Below, in pieces: positions 28,615-36,170 of a DNA stretch of 64,000 nucleotides. A model generated the notes under the pieces. It was not told the origin of the DNA, searched no databases, and saw only the letters and a program-made list of their open reading frames with translations. Origin of the DNA: Cohnella faecalis (GTDB taxonomy: Bacteria; Bacillota; Bacilli; Paenibacillales; Paenibacillaceae); assembly GCF_003570905.1 (NCBI RefSeq), contig NZ_QXJM01000027.1, positions 124,001-188,000 of the forward strand. Reading direction: 5' to 3'. Numbering within the stretch: position 1 is the stretch's first letter; every line of letters starts with the position of its first letter. The translations under genes were made by a program, and so were the position numbers.

Positions 28615-29337
28615 ATGCTCGTGAAATGGAAGCTGATGACCCAATTATCGCTCTATCGCCTGCTGTTCTGGTTAGGGTGGAAGAGCGAGGAAGTGTATTA
28701 CATCGGAGGGAGCGAAGCGCTGCCTCCGCCGTTGTCCAGGGAAGAAGAGGAGTATTTGCTGGAGAGGCTGTCGACGGGTGATGCGGCCATCCGAGCCATG
28801 CTTATTGAACGGAATCTTCGGCTCGTCGTTTATATCGCGCGCAAATTCGAAAACACAGGCATTCATATTGAAGATCTCGTCTCCATCGGAGCGATCGGAC
28901 TGATCAAAGCCGTCAATACGTTTGACCCCGAGAAAAAGATTAAGCTTGCCACTTACGCCTCAAGGTGCATCGAGAACGAAATTCTCATGTATTTGCGGCG
29001 CAACAGCAAAACCCGCACGGAAGTTTCCTTCGACGAACCGCTTAACATCGATTGGGACGGCAACGAGCTGCTGCTATCGGACGTGCTCGGAACCGAGAAC
29101 GATACGATTTACCGCAATATCGAGGAGCAAGTGGACAGAAAGCTGCTTCACAAAGCTTTGGATAAGCTGAGCGACCGCGAGCGCACGATCATGGAGCTTC
29201 GCTTCGGGCTTGCTGACGGCGAAGAAAAAACGCAAAAAGACGTTGCCGATCTGCTCGGCATATCGCAGTCTTATATTTCGCGGCTGGAGAAGCGCATTAT
29301 CAAACGTCTGCGCAAGGAGTTCAACAAGATGGTGTGA
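28615..29337 (+). CDS. sigE: Sporulation sigma factor E (pro-sigma-E)
   Basis: A 240-residue sigma-70 family factor for early mother-cell gene expression. The N-terminal hydrophobic pro-sequence (about 1-28) keeps the protein inactive at the membrane until SpoIIGA removes it near the conserved SEEVYYIGG. Region 2 is nearly identical to Bacillus subtilis SigE ([36 protein letters not shown]), as is the region 4 helix-turn-helix ([22 protein letters not shown]). GGAGG precedes the ATG. It is cotranscribed with spoIIGA. Confidence 0.98.
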   Translation: MLVKWKLMTQLSLYRLLFWLGWKSEEVYYIGGSEALPPPLSREEEEYLLERLSTGDAAIRAMLIERNLRLVVYIARKFENTGIHIEDLVSIGAIGLIKAVNTFDPEKKIKLATYASRCIENEILMYLRRNSKTRTEVSFDEPLNIDWDGNELLLSDVLGTENDTIYRNIEEQVDRKLLHKALDKLSDRERTIMELRFGLADGEEKTQKDVADLLGISQSYISRLEKRIIKRLRKEFNKMV

Positions 29338-29364
29338 CGATTGCTCCGTAAAAGCTTTCCGATG

Positions 29365-29393
29365 GAATAAAAACCCCCTCTCAGGAGATACTT
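29365..29393 (+). promoter_or_regulatory. Candidate sigma-F/G-type promoter for sigG
   Basis: GAATA at 29365-29369 and GGAGATACTT at 29384-29393, 14 bases apart, resemble the sigma-F consensus (GTATA, then GGNRANANTR). In Bacillus subtilis sigG has its own sigma-F/sigma-G promoter between sigE and sigG, which is where this lies. The match is imperfect. Confidence 0.4.
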
Positions 29394-29426
29394 TACATTA
29401 ACGCTGCTCCCCGGGAGGAAACTGCC

Positions 29427-30209
29427 TTGACCCGCAACAAAGTGGAGATTTGTGGAGTGGACACCTCTAAGCTGCCTGTCCTCACCAATGCCGAAATGAG
29501 GGAATTGTTTCTCGCTCTGCAAACTCGTGGCGAATTGGAAGCACGAGAAAAACTGGTCAACGGCAATTTGAGGCTTGTGCTGAGCGTCATTCAGCGGTTC
29601 AATAACCGCGGCGAATTTGTGGACGACCTGTTCCAGGTCGGTTGTATTGGCCTTATGAAGGCGATCGATAATTTCGATCTCGGTCAGAATGTCAGATTTT
29701 CGACTTACGCAGTGCCCATGATTATCGGGGAAATTCGCCGGTACCTGCGCGACAACAATCCGATTCGCGTCTCTCGGAGCTTGCGCGACATTGCGTACAA
29801 AGCGCTGCAAATCCGGGATCAACTGACGAATCAGCATTCGCGCGAGCCGACGATACTGGAAATTTCGGAAGTGCTTAACGTTCCCAAGGAAGATATCGTG
29901 TTCGCACTCGATGCGATTCAGGACCCGGTATCGCTGTTCGAGCCGATTTATCACGACGGCGGAGATCCGATCTACGTGATGGATCAGATTAGCGACGATC
30001 GGAACAAGGATATTCAATGGATCGAGGAAATCGCTCTTCGCGAGGCGATGAGAAAGCTTAACGACCGCGAAAAAATGATTCTGTCGATGCGGTTTTTCGA
30101 AGGCAAGACGCAGATGGAAGTGGCCGACGAAATCGGCATCTCGCAAGCGCAGGTTTCCAGGCTCGAAAAATCGGCCATTCAGCAAATGCAAAAGCACGTC
30201 AAGACTTAA
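29427..30209 (+). CDS. sigG: Sporulation sigma factor G
   Basis: A 260-residue late forespore sigma factor. The N-terminus TRNKVEICGVDTSKLPVL and the core NNRGEFVDDLFQVGCIGLMKAIDNFDL are nearly the same as in Bacillus subtilis SigG, as is the region 4 helix-turn-helix (TQMEVADEIGISQAQVSRLEK). The TTG start follows GGGAGGAAA. It lies 89 bases after sigE, room for a forespore-specific promoter, and is followed by a strong terminator. Confidence 0.98.
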   Translation: MTRNKVEICGVDTSKLPVLTNAEMRELFLALQTRGELEAREKLVNGNLRLVLSVIQRFNNRGEFVDDLFQVGCIGLMKAIDNFDLGQNVRFSTYAVPMIIGEIRRYLRDNNPIRVSRSLRDIAYKALQIRDQLTNQHSREPTILEISEVLNVPKEDIVFALDAIQDPVSLFEPIYHDGGDPIYVMDQISDDRNKDIQWIEEIALREAMRKLNDREKMILSMRFFEGKTQMEVADEIGISQAQVSRLEKSAIQQMQKHVKT

Positions 30210-30242
30210 GCTTTTGCCGCAGCATGCAAGGATTTGCGCATA

Positions 30243-30277
30243 CGCCGCCCGGACGCTACGTCCGGCGGCGCTTTTTT
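30243..30277 (+). terminator. Rho-independent terminator after sigG
   Basis: A strong stem (GCCGCCCGGACG / CGTCCGGCGGC with one bulge) and short loop precede a run of six T. Confidence 0.9.
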
Positions 30278-30363
30278 CGTTTTCGGAAAGCTTCTCCTTT
30301 TCAGGACATTTTTACGGACTCGTTCATATATTTGAATTAGGCGTTAGCGGGGGAGTGGACGAA

Positions 30364-30645
30364 GTGAAAATATCCGATTTCCAAACAAAGGACGTCATCA
30401 ATATTGTAGATGGAAAAAAATTGGGGCAAATAAGCGATCTGGAGCTGGATTTGCGGCAAGGCCGTATCGATTCTATCGTAGTCCCGACTTCGGCAAGATT
30501 TTTTGGAATGTTCGGCGGAGGGACGGACGTCGTAATCCCTTGGAGAAATATCGTAAAAATCGGAGCGGATGTCGTTCTCGTGCGTCTGGACGATGCGAGA
30601 GCTTACCGTAATGAAGAAGGAGAGGCAACTTCCGCCGGCCGTTAA
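30364..30645 (+). CDS. ylmC: YlmC/YmxH family PRC-barrel sporulation protein
   Basis: A 93-residue protein made of one PRC-barrel domain. SDFQTKDVINIVDGKKLGQI and VIPWRNIVKIGADVVLVR match the YlmC/YmxH family, which is widespread in endospore formers but has no well-defined biochemical role. The GTG at 30364 is chosen because GGGGGAG lies about nine bases upstream; a GTG at 30355 is an alternative. Position after sigG and before pgeF follows the Bacillus order. Confidence 0.85.
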   Translation: MKISDFQTKDVINIVDGKKLGQISDLELDLRQGRIDSIVVPTSARFFGMFGGGTDVVIPWRNIVKIGADVVLVRLDDARAYRNEEGEATSAGR

Positions 30646-30716
30646 CAGGAAGCTCCGGCGGTCTTTCGGTTCGGAGCTCCGCTGTGGTAAACTGAGGGGA
30701 CGAAAGGTGTGAACTT

Positions 30717-31523
30717 ATGGAACCGTTTCAACCGGCGGACGGAAGCGATCTTTCGCCCTTGTTGGTACTGGAGTCTTGGAGCGGGCCCGATTTCGAAGGC
30801 GTCACGGCCGGCTTTACGACCAGACATGCCGCCAACACCGCGCTTCATGTCGGCGATAACCCGCTTGATGTCGTTCGAAGCCGACTGGATGTCGCGGATA
30901 GTCTGGGCTGGGATTTTTCCTCTTGGACTTGCGCCGAGCAGGTGCACGGCGTTCGTGTACATCACGTGCAATCAGGAGACGTCGGGCGCGGAAGAGAAAG
31001 CCGCGAGTCCGCGATTCCGGAAGCCGATGCGCTGATTACGAACGAATCCAACGTTTTGCTTGCCATGTATTTCGCGGATTGCGTTCCTTTATATTTTTAC
31101 GATCCGACGACCGGCGCTCTCGGATTGGCTCATGCTGGCTGGAAAGGGACGGTCGCCGACATCGCGGCTCATACTGTTCGACGACTTCAGGAAACATTCG
31201 GCGTCGAGCCGGCGCAATTGTACGCCGCGATCGGGCCTTCGATCGGCGAATGCTGCTATGAAGTGGACGAGGCGGTTCTGAGCCATATTCGTCCTCTCGC
31301 GGCTGAAGCGGGAGCAAATGACGTACTTTATGGAGAATCGGGCGGTCGGGCGCGTATTGACTTGAAACAAATGAACAGGCATCTTATGATAAAAGCAGGA
31401 ATTTTGCCGAGCCGCATCGAAATATCAAAGTGGTGTACCGGTTGCCGGACGGATTTGTTTTTTTCCCATCGAGCGGAAAAAGGGCATACCGGGCGGATGA
31501 TGAGCTGGCTAGGCAGGAAATAG
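30717..31523 (+). CDS. pgeF: Peptidoglycan editing factor PgeF (YlmD)
   Basis: A 268-residue multicopper-oxidase-like (DUF152) protein. In E. coli the family prevents or corrects incorporation of L-Ser in place of L-Ala in peptidoglycan; purine nucleoside phosphorolysis has been reported for relatives. The metal site is visible as CADCVPLYFYDPT, HAGWKGTV and GPSIGECCYEVD with the expected Cys and His residues, and the C-terminal CTGC...FFSHR motif is present. The ATG follows AAAGGTG. Linked to ylmE with 14 bases between stop and start. Confidence 0.9.
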   Translation: MEPFQPADGSDLSPLLVLESWSGPDFEGVTAGFTTRHAANTALHVGDNPLDVVRSRLDVADSLGWDFSSWTCAEQVHGVRVHHVQSGDVGRGRESRESAIPEADALITNESNVLLAMYFADCVPLYFYDPTTGALGLAHAGWKGTVADIAAHTVRRLQETFGVEPAQLYAAIGPSIGECCYEVDEAVLSHIRPLAAEAGANDVLYGESGGRARIDLKQMNRHLMIKAGILPSRIEISKWCTGCRTDLFFSHRAEKGHTGRMMSWLGRK

Positions 31524-31537
31524 AGGTGAAAGGCTGC

Positions 31538-32221
31538 GTGACAACGCTGACGGAACGTCTGGCGGACGTGGAAAAACGGCTGCAAGACGCTTGCCTGCGG
31601 AGCGGAAGACGGCGCGAGGACGTGAATGTTATCGCCGTCACGAAGTATGTCTCCGTAGAGACGGCTCAAGGGGCCGTTGAGGCGGGAATCCGCCATCTAG
31701 GGGAAAATCGCTGGCCGGATTCGAAAGACAAATGGGAAGCTTTGAATGGACAAGCCGCCTTTCATTTTATCGGTTCGCTGCAATCGAAGAAAGCGAAAGA
31801 CGTTGTGGGCCGATTTGCTGTTATCCATTCGCTAGATCGGCTTTCGCTGGCTGAAGCGGTTCAGCAAAAAGCCGCGCTGCTGGGCATAGAAGTTCCTTGC
31901 TTTATTCAAGTTAACGTGTCCGGCGAGGATTCGAAGCATGGGTTAACGCCGGAAGAGGTCGTTCCATTCGCTGAAGGTCTTGCTGCCTATCCGTTAGTCA
32001 AGCCGATTGGCTTGATGACGATGGCTCCTCACGAGACCGACCCGGAAGCGACAAGATACGTTTTCCGCGGGTTGAGGGAGCTTCGGGACAAGCTGAACGA
32101 CGGAATTTTCCGGGATCGACCGCTTACGGAGCTGTCGATGGGGATGTCGAACGATTTCGAGGTCGCGGTAGAAGAAGGGGCGACTTGGGTTCGTTTGGGA
32201 ACCGTGCTGGTAGGGCAATAA
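31538..32221 (+). CDS. ylmE: YggS/YlmE family PLP homeostasis protein
   Basis: A 227-residue pyridoxal phosphate-binding alanine-racemase-like barrel of the YggS (PLPBP) family, thought to buffer PLP supply rather than to act as an enzyme. The PLP Lys is in VIAVTKYVS (about residue 37), with HLGENR, FIGSLQSKK and LSMGMSNDFEVA as further family motifs. The GTG at 31538 has AGAGGTG nine bases upstream; earlier in-frame starts overlap pgeF. Length matches Bacillus subtilis YlmE. Confidence 0.9.
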   Translation: MTTLTERLADVEKRLQDACLRSGRRREDVNVIAVTKYVSVETAQGAVEAGIRHLGENRWPDSKDKWEALNGQAAFHFIGSLQSKKAKDVVGRFAVIHSLDRLSLAEAVQQKAALLGIEVPCFIQVNVSGEDSKHGLTPEEVVPFAEGLAAYPLVKPIGLMTMAPHETDPEATRYVFRGLRELRDKLNDGIFRDRPLTELSMGMSNDFEVAVEEGATWVRLGTVLVGQ

Positions 32222-32265
32222 AATATAGAGGACACGATGGCCGAGTGCCCTTAGGAGGGATTTGA

Positions 32266-32712
32266 ATGGGCGTGATGAACAAGTTTCTGAACTATTTGGG
32301 TCTTCAAGAAGAGGAAGTGCACGAGCGCGAACGTCCTGAAGCTCAAGAAGAACAAGAAAATGAAACTTCTCCGTTCGAAATGCGTAAAAACGGAACGAAG
32401 AGCAATGTGGTCAGTATCCATTCGCAGAAGAGCGCCCGAGTCGTCTTGACCGAACCGCGCACTTACGACGAGGCCCAGGAAATTGCGGATCAGCTTAAAT
32501 CCAGGCGTTCGGTTGTCGTTAACTTGCAACGAATTCGGCGCGAGCAAGCGATACGGATAGTTGATTTTCTTAGCGGTACCGTTTATGCGCTCGGAGGTCA
32601 CATTTCCAAAGTAGGGCCGGATATTTTCCTCTGCACGCCGGACTCTGTCGAAGTGTCGGGTACGATTACGGAAATGATGGCGGAGGACGCTGATTACCCG
32701 AAAACGAGGTGA
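32266..32712 (+). CDS. sepF: Cell division protein SepF
   Basis: A 148-residue protein that binds FtsZ and the membrane and arranges Z-filaments into an even ring. It has an N-terminal amphipathic membrane-binding helix ([13 protein letters not shown]), an acidic linker (about 15-55) and a C-terminal SepF domain with [22 protein letters not shown] and [17 protein letters not shown] precedes the ATG. Its gene lies in the ylm cluster near ftsZ, as in most Gram-positive bacteria. Confidence 0.95.
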   Translation: MGVMNKFLNYLGLQEEEVHERERPEAQEEQENETSPFEMRKNGTKSNVVSIHSQKSARVVLTEPRTYDEAQEIADQLKSRRSVVVNLQRIRREQAIRIVDFLSGTVYALGGHISKVGPDIFLCTPDSVEVSGTITEMMAEDADYPKTR

Positions 32713-32720
32713 ATAACAGC

Positions 32721-32990
32721 TTGGCAGACATCGCAAGTTTTATCTATCTGATTGAGAGCATTTACTTCTACATGATTTTGATTTATGTCCTGATGTCGTG
32801 GCTTCCCAGCGTTCGTGAGAGCTTCGTTGGGGAATTTCTCGGCAAAGCGGTGGAGCCATACTTAAAGCCGTTCAGACGATTAATTCCTCCTATTGGAGGA
32901 ATGCTGGACATTTCGCCGATCGTTGCGCTGATCGCCTTGAAGTTCGTAGCTTCCGGGCTAGTGGCCGTATTCGATTTCTTCATCGATTAG
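32721..32990 (+). CDS. ylmG: YggT family membrane protein YlmG
   Basis: An 89-residue two-helix membrane protein. Helix 1 is at about 9-28 and helix 2 at about 65-85, joined by a loop with the family motif PFRRLIPPIGGMLDISPIVA. YggT proteins are implicated in cell envelope or division functions, with no known activity. The TTG at 32721 is preferred because GAGGTG, which overlaps the sepF stop, serves as its ribosome binding site; a GTG at 32709 within that site is the alternative. Confidence 0.85.
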   Translation: MADIASFIYLIESIYFYMILIYVLMSWLPSVRESFVGEFLGKAVEPYLKPFRRLIPPIGGMLDISPIVALIALKFVASGLVAVFDFFID

Positions 32991-33006
32991 AGAGGAACGG
33001 CAACAT

Positions 33007-33792
33007 ATGTCTCATCGCGAAATTTACGAGCACTTCCATCCGGATGAAAAATCATTCGTGGACCGCGCCTGGGAATGGGTCGAACGGGCCGCCGAACGTC
33101 ATGAGACGCGGCGGACCGATTTTCTCGATCCGCGTCAGGCGTTTATTTTGTTTACATTGGCGAACCGGCATCCCGATGCGGCTGTTCGACTGGATGGGGG
33201 CGGTTCCGCCGCGGAGCGCAAACGCGCGATTATCGCTCCCGACTATAAACCGTTGGAAGACGAGGAGATGGGAATTGCCGTTCTTCGAATATCTTCCGAC
33301 GACAAGAAGATCGCCGAATTGGATCATGGCGATTATTTGGGAGCGCTGCTTGGCCTCGGAATCAAACGGGATAAAATCGGAGATTTGCATGTTCACGAAG
33401 ACGGCTGCGATGCGCTGATCGCCGAAGAAATCGCCGATTTCCTAATCGGTCATATGAAGCAAGCGCATCGCGTCGATGTGACGGTATCGCTGCTCCCTCT
33501 TGAAGAATTGCGGGAGAGCGAGACGGAGCTTCAAGAAAGCACATTGTCCGTAGCGTCGCTGCGGTTGGACGGCATTGCAAGTGACGTCTTTCGGTTAAGC
33601 CGAGCGAAGATTTTGGCCCCGATCAAAGCTGGGCGATGCCGGGTTAATTGGAAGTCGGAGGAAGATCCTTCCGCATCTCTTCGGGCAGGCGATGTCGTCT
33701 CCATGAAAGGATTCGGCCGCTTTAAGGTGATCGAAGTGGAAGGAATGTCGAAGAGTGGCAGAATCCGCGTGAGAATCGGTAAATTTGTGTAA
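33007..33792 (+). CDS. ylmH: S4 domain RNA-binding protein YlmH
   Basis: A 261-residue protein with an N-terminal alpha/beta domain (about 1-170) and a C-terminal S4 RNA-binding domain (about 180-258, RLDGIASDVFRLSRAKIL and GDVVSMKGFGRFKV). Family members in Bacillus subtilis have been linked to rescue of stalled large ribosomal subunits. The ATG follows AGAGAGGAA. Context between ylmG and divIVA is conserved. Confidence 0.9.
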   Translation: MSHREIYEHFHPDEKSFVDRAWEWVERAAERHETRRTDFLDPRQAFILFTLANRHPDAAVRLDGGGSAAERKRAIIAPDYKPLEDEEMGIAVLRISSDDKKIAELDHGDYLGALLGLGIKRDKIGDLHVHEDGCDALIAEEIADFLIGHMKQAHRVDVTVSLLPLEELRESETELQESTLSVASLRLDGIASDVFRLSRAKILAPIKAGRCRVNWKSEEDPSASLRAGDVVSMKGFGRFKVIEVEGMSKSGRIRVRIGKFV

Positions 33793-33876
33793 GCTTGCGG
33801 AAGGATTTCCGCGGAGTTCGTCGAATTGAGACATGGAGTAAGCTTGCGGAAAACGAAACGCACAGGAGGTTAACCA

Positions 33877-34362
33877 ATGCCACTCTCGCCATTGGACATT
33901 CATAACAAGGAGTTCGGCCGTCGTCTGCGCGGATACGATGAAGACGAAGTAAATGAATTTCTGGATCAAATTATTAAGGATTATGAAGCGATGATCCGCG
34001 AAAACAAAGACTTGCAGAACCAGCTGCTTGTCATTCAAGAGAAGCTAGGTCACTTCACGAATATCGAGGAGACTTTGAGCAAGACGATTATCGTCGCTCA
34101 AGAAGCTGCCGATGAGCTTAAGAACAATGCGAAGAAGGAAGCCCAGCTTATCGTTAAGGAAGCGGAAAAGAATGCGGACCGCATCATTAACGAGTCTCTG
34201 TCCAAATCGCGCAAAGTCGCTCTTGAGGTGGAGGAGCTTAAAAAACAGGCTGCCATCTACCGCGCTCGGTTCCGCGCTCTCGTGGAAACCCAGCTTGACC
34301 TTTTGAATACGGATAGCTGGGAAACTCTCGAGACTCGGGAGCCCCGCGAATTAGAAGCTTAA
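33877..34362 (+). CDS. divIVA: Cell pole and septum protein DivIVA
   Basis: A 161-residue coiled-coil protein that recognises negatively curved membrane at poles and septa and recruits Min and chromosome-anchoring factors. The N-terminal lipid-binding domain shows LSPLDIHNKEFGRRLRGYD with the exposed Phe, followed by DEDEVNEFLDQI. Two coiled coils follow (about 28-60 and 75-140). AGGAGGT lies upstream of the ATG. It ends the ylm block and is followed by a terminator. Confidence 0.95.
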   Translation: MPLSPLDIHNKEFGRRLRGYDEDEVNEFLDQIIKDYEAMIRENKDLQNQLLVIQEKLGHFTNIEETLSKTIIVAQEAADELKNNAKKEAQLIVKEAEKNADRIINESLSKSRKVALEVEELKKQAAIYRARFRALVETQLDLLNTDSWETLETREPRELEA

Positions 34363-34374
34363 GGCTCATTGGAG

Positions 34375-34411
34375 TCCCGCTTGCAGATTTATTGCATGCG
34401 GGATTTTTTTT
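34375..34411 (+). terminator. Rho-independent terminator after divIVA
   Basis: A stem TCCCGC / GCGGGA extended by a TGCA pairing is followed by eight T residues. The 226 bases from here to the transposase-like gene hold only a weak 27-codon frame at 34579-34662. Confidence 0.85.
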
Positions 34412-34637
34412 GTACAACAATCTCCATTCGAGGGGTGCGGAACCAGAAGACCTCCATCATTTTCGAGTTCGATTTGAAAATTTGTACCATTATCCCATTT
34501 GTTCAGGAATGGGGGGAGAGGAATTAATCATGTGATAGGGATGGACGCTCCAGTGGATTAAAAATCGGGCAGGTGAGAATGGCAACACGAAAGCACCGCT
34601 CGAATCGGAGATCGACAGGAATTGAACGGATCAGCAA

Positions 34638-35570
34638 CTATGCATGCCAGAGACTAAGATAACTCCCTTTCCACTTTCCTTTGGTCCCCCAGACAAGCCA
34701 TGGAACGGCAAGAACGGGCTTCTCTCGAATCAAATCCTTATAAATGATCACGGGAGTCGATGCGGAAAATGAAAGCAACCGACCGAAACTGGCGACATTG
34801 TTCCATTTCATGTTCAGACGGAAACAGAACTCATCCCAATACGCTTGCAAATGCTTGGGTCCAATACCGTGAAAAGTCTCGTTCAGCCAATCCGACATAG
34901 CTCTCACAAGCGGTTTTACGCTGGAATGCAGCTTGTCGAAGGGCTTAGAAACGGTAACGTTCCGCCCATCGGTGTGAGTGTCTACAAATTCATCGCAGCC
35001 CGCTTTGCCGATGAGTCGGAACGTGCTGTTTTTTACGTGCTCGGGCTTTGGCTGCTTCATTTTTATATATTGCATCTGCTCGTGCTTATCAAAAGAAACT
35101 CCGACAAGAAGCGGTTGTTTAGCGTCGGAATATCCGGAATAACCGTAATGGGCATGTCCCACCTGCACGATTCCTTCGAGAGGCTCGCAATTGTCGGCTT
35201 GACTGATGGCATGACGAATTTTGTGCGCGATGAGCCAGGCGGTTTTGTAAGTGACCTGAATGATTTCGGACAGACGGGTGGCGCTAATGCCTGCAGGCTG
35301 GGAAAGCAGATAGATGGCTTGAAACCATCGCGTCAAAGAGGTAGAGCTGCCTTCCATGATCGTACCGCAGGTTATCGAAGTCTGGTGGCGGCAGGAGCAG
35401 CATTCGAAAAGGGGGAGTCTGCGTGTGCGAATGACATAGCTTCGAGTATGGCGGCATTCGGGGCAGCGGAAGCCATTCGGCCATCTGGCATCGTACAACG
35501 CGTCCGCGCAAGCTCGCTCGGAGTCGAAATGCTGACAGAAGGACTCGAAAGTGGAATAATCCTCGAACAT
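34638..35570 (-). CDS. IS1595-like transposase-derived protein, catalytic Asp missing
   Basis: A 310-residue protein resembling IS1595-family (ISXO2-like) transposases: an N-terminal zinc ribbon (Cys36, Cys39, Cys57, Cys60) followed by the DDE-type core. The expected first acidic motif, usually V-D-E-x-(Y/F)-x-G, reads VGHAHYG at 137-143, so the first catalytic Asp is Gly138 and the Glu is His139. Candidates for the other two positions remain (Asp201 in HTDGRN, Glu247 in YWDEFCFRLN). The frame is intact, a strong ribosome binding site (GAGGAGGG) precedes the start, and I see no terminal inverted repeats. It lies alone, opposed to divIVA and ileS. This points to a domesticated or inactive protein rather than a live element. 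Function unknown. Confidence 0.75.
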   Translation of the reverse strand: MFEDYSTFESFCQHFDSERACADALYDARWPNGFRCPECRHTRSYVIRTRRLPLFECCSCRHQTSITCGTIMEGSSTSLTRWFQAIYLLSQPAGISATRLSEIIQVTYKTAWLIAHKIRHAISQADNCEPLEGIVQVGHAHYGYSGYSDAKQPLLVGVSFDKHEQMQYIKMKQPKPEHVKNSTFRLIGKAGCDEFVDTHTDGRNVTVSKPFDKLHSSVKPLVRAMSDWLNETFHGIGPKHLQAYWDEFCFRLNMKWNNVASFGRLLSFSASTPVIIYKDLIREKPVLAVPWLVWGTKGKWKGSYLSLWHA

Positions 35571-35771
35571 GCATCGCCCTCCTCATCCAATCGTTTCCAT
35601 AATTTCATTTTACCGAACACACGTTCTTATTTCAAGAGGATCCTGAATTTTTTTAGATTTTTTTTGGTGACGGTTGTAGATGTCAAGGCTGGCCCCTTTT
35701 CTGAGCGCAAGGGATAATGGAACAAATTTCGAAAAAGAGATAGGCTGCACGACGATAAAAATCAGGAACGT

Positions 35772-35800
35772 TTGACAAAACGGAACGCGATGAGTATAAC
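35772..35800 (+). promoter_or_regulatory. Sigma-A promoter of ileS
   Basis: TTGACA (35772-35777) and TATAAC (35795-35800) are separated by 17 bp, close to consensus. The T-box leader starts just downstream. Confidence 0.85.
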
Positions 35801-35807
35801 AAGAGTA

Positions 35808-36131
35808 AGGAAAAATAAATGCAATGTCGAAGACGGGAACGAGTAAGCGAGGAACCGGACTATAGAGAGTTGGCGGCTGGTGCGAGCCAACGTTCGGATC
35901 TTGCCGAATATCATCCCCGAGACGCCGTTTCGAACATCCGGGATTAACCATTCAATTCCGCGATCGGTAGATACGGACGGCTGTCCTCCGTTGAAGGACG
36001 TTGAACGACTGAAGAAGCTGCCGTCGTTCATCTTGGAGCGCCGCTCCCGGTCGCATTCGTGCGAACGGCGACGGAACAAGGGTGGTACCGCGAGCTAGTC
36101 TCGTCCCTTTTTGGGATGGGGCTTTTTTTGT
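35808..36131 (+). ncRNA. T-box riboswitch, isoleucine-specific
   Basis: A leader of about 320 bases controls ileS by sensing uncharged tRNA-Ile. The T-box sequence AACAAGGGTGGTACCGCG lies at about 36074-36091 and would pair with the free tRNA acceptor end. In stem I the segment GAATATCATCC (about 35907-35917) presents ATC, an isoleucine codon, as specifier. A terminator (AGTCTCGTCCC / GGGATGGGGCT, then seven T) at about 36098-36131 competes with the antiterminator. Exact 5' end is inferred from the promoter. Confidence 0.93.
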
Positions 36132-36170
36132 TTTCTCCGATTGGAAAGAAATTAAAAAGGGTGGGGTTAT

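Noticed and set aside
34579..34662. 27-codon basic frame with a weak AGGTGAG site between divIVA and the transposase-like gene
   Set aside because: It overlaps the end of the opposite-strand gene and has no supporting conservation I can see.
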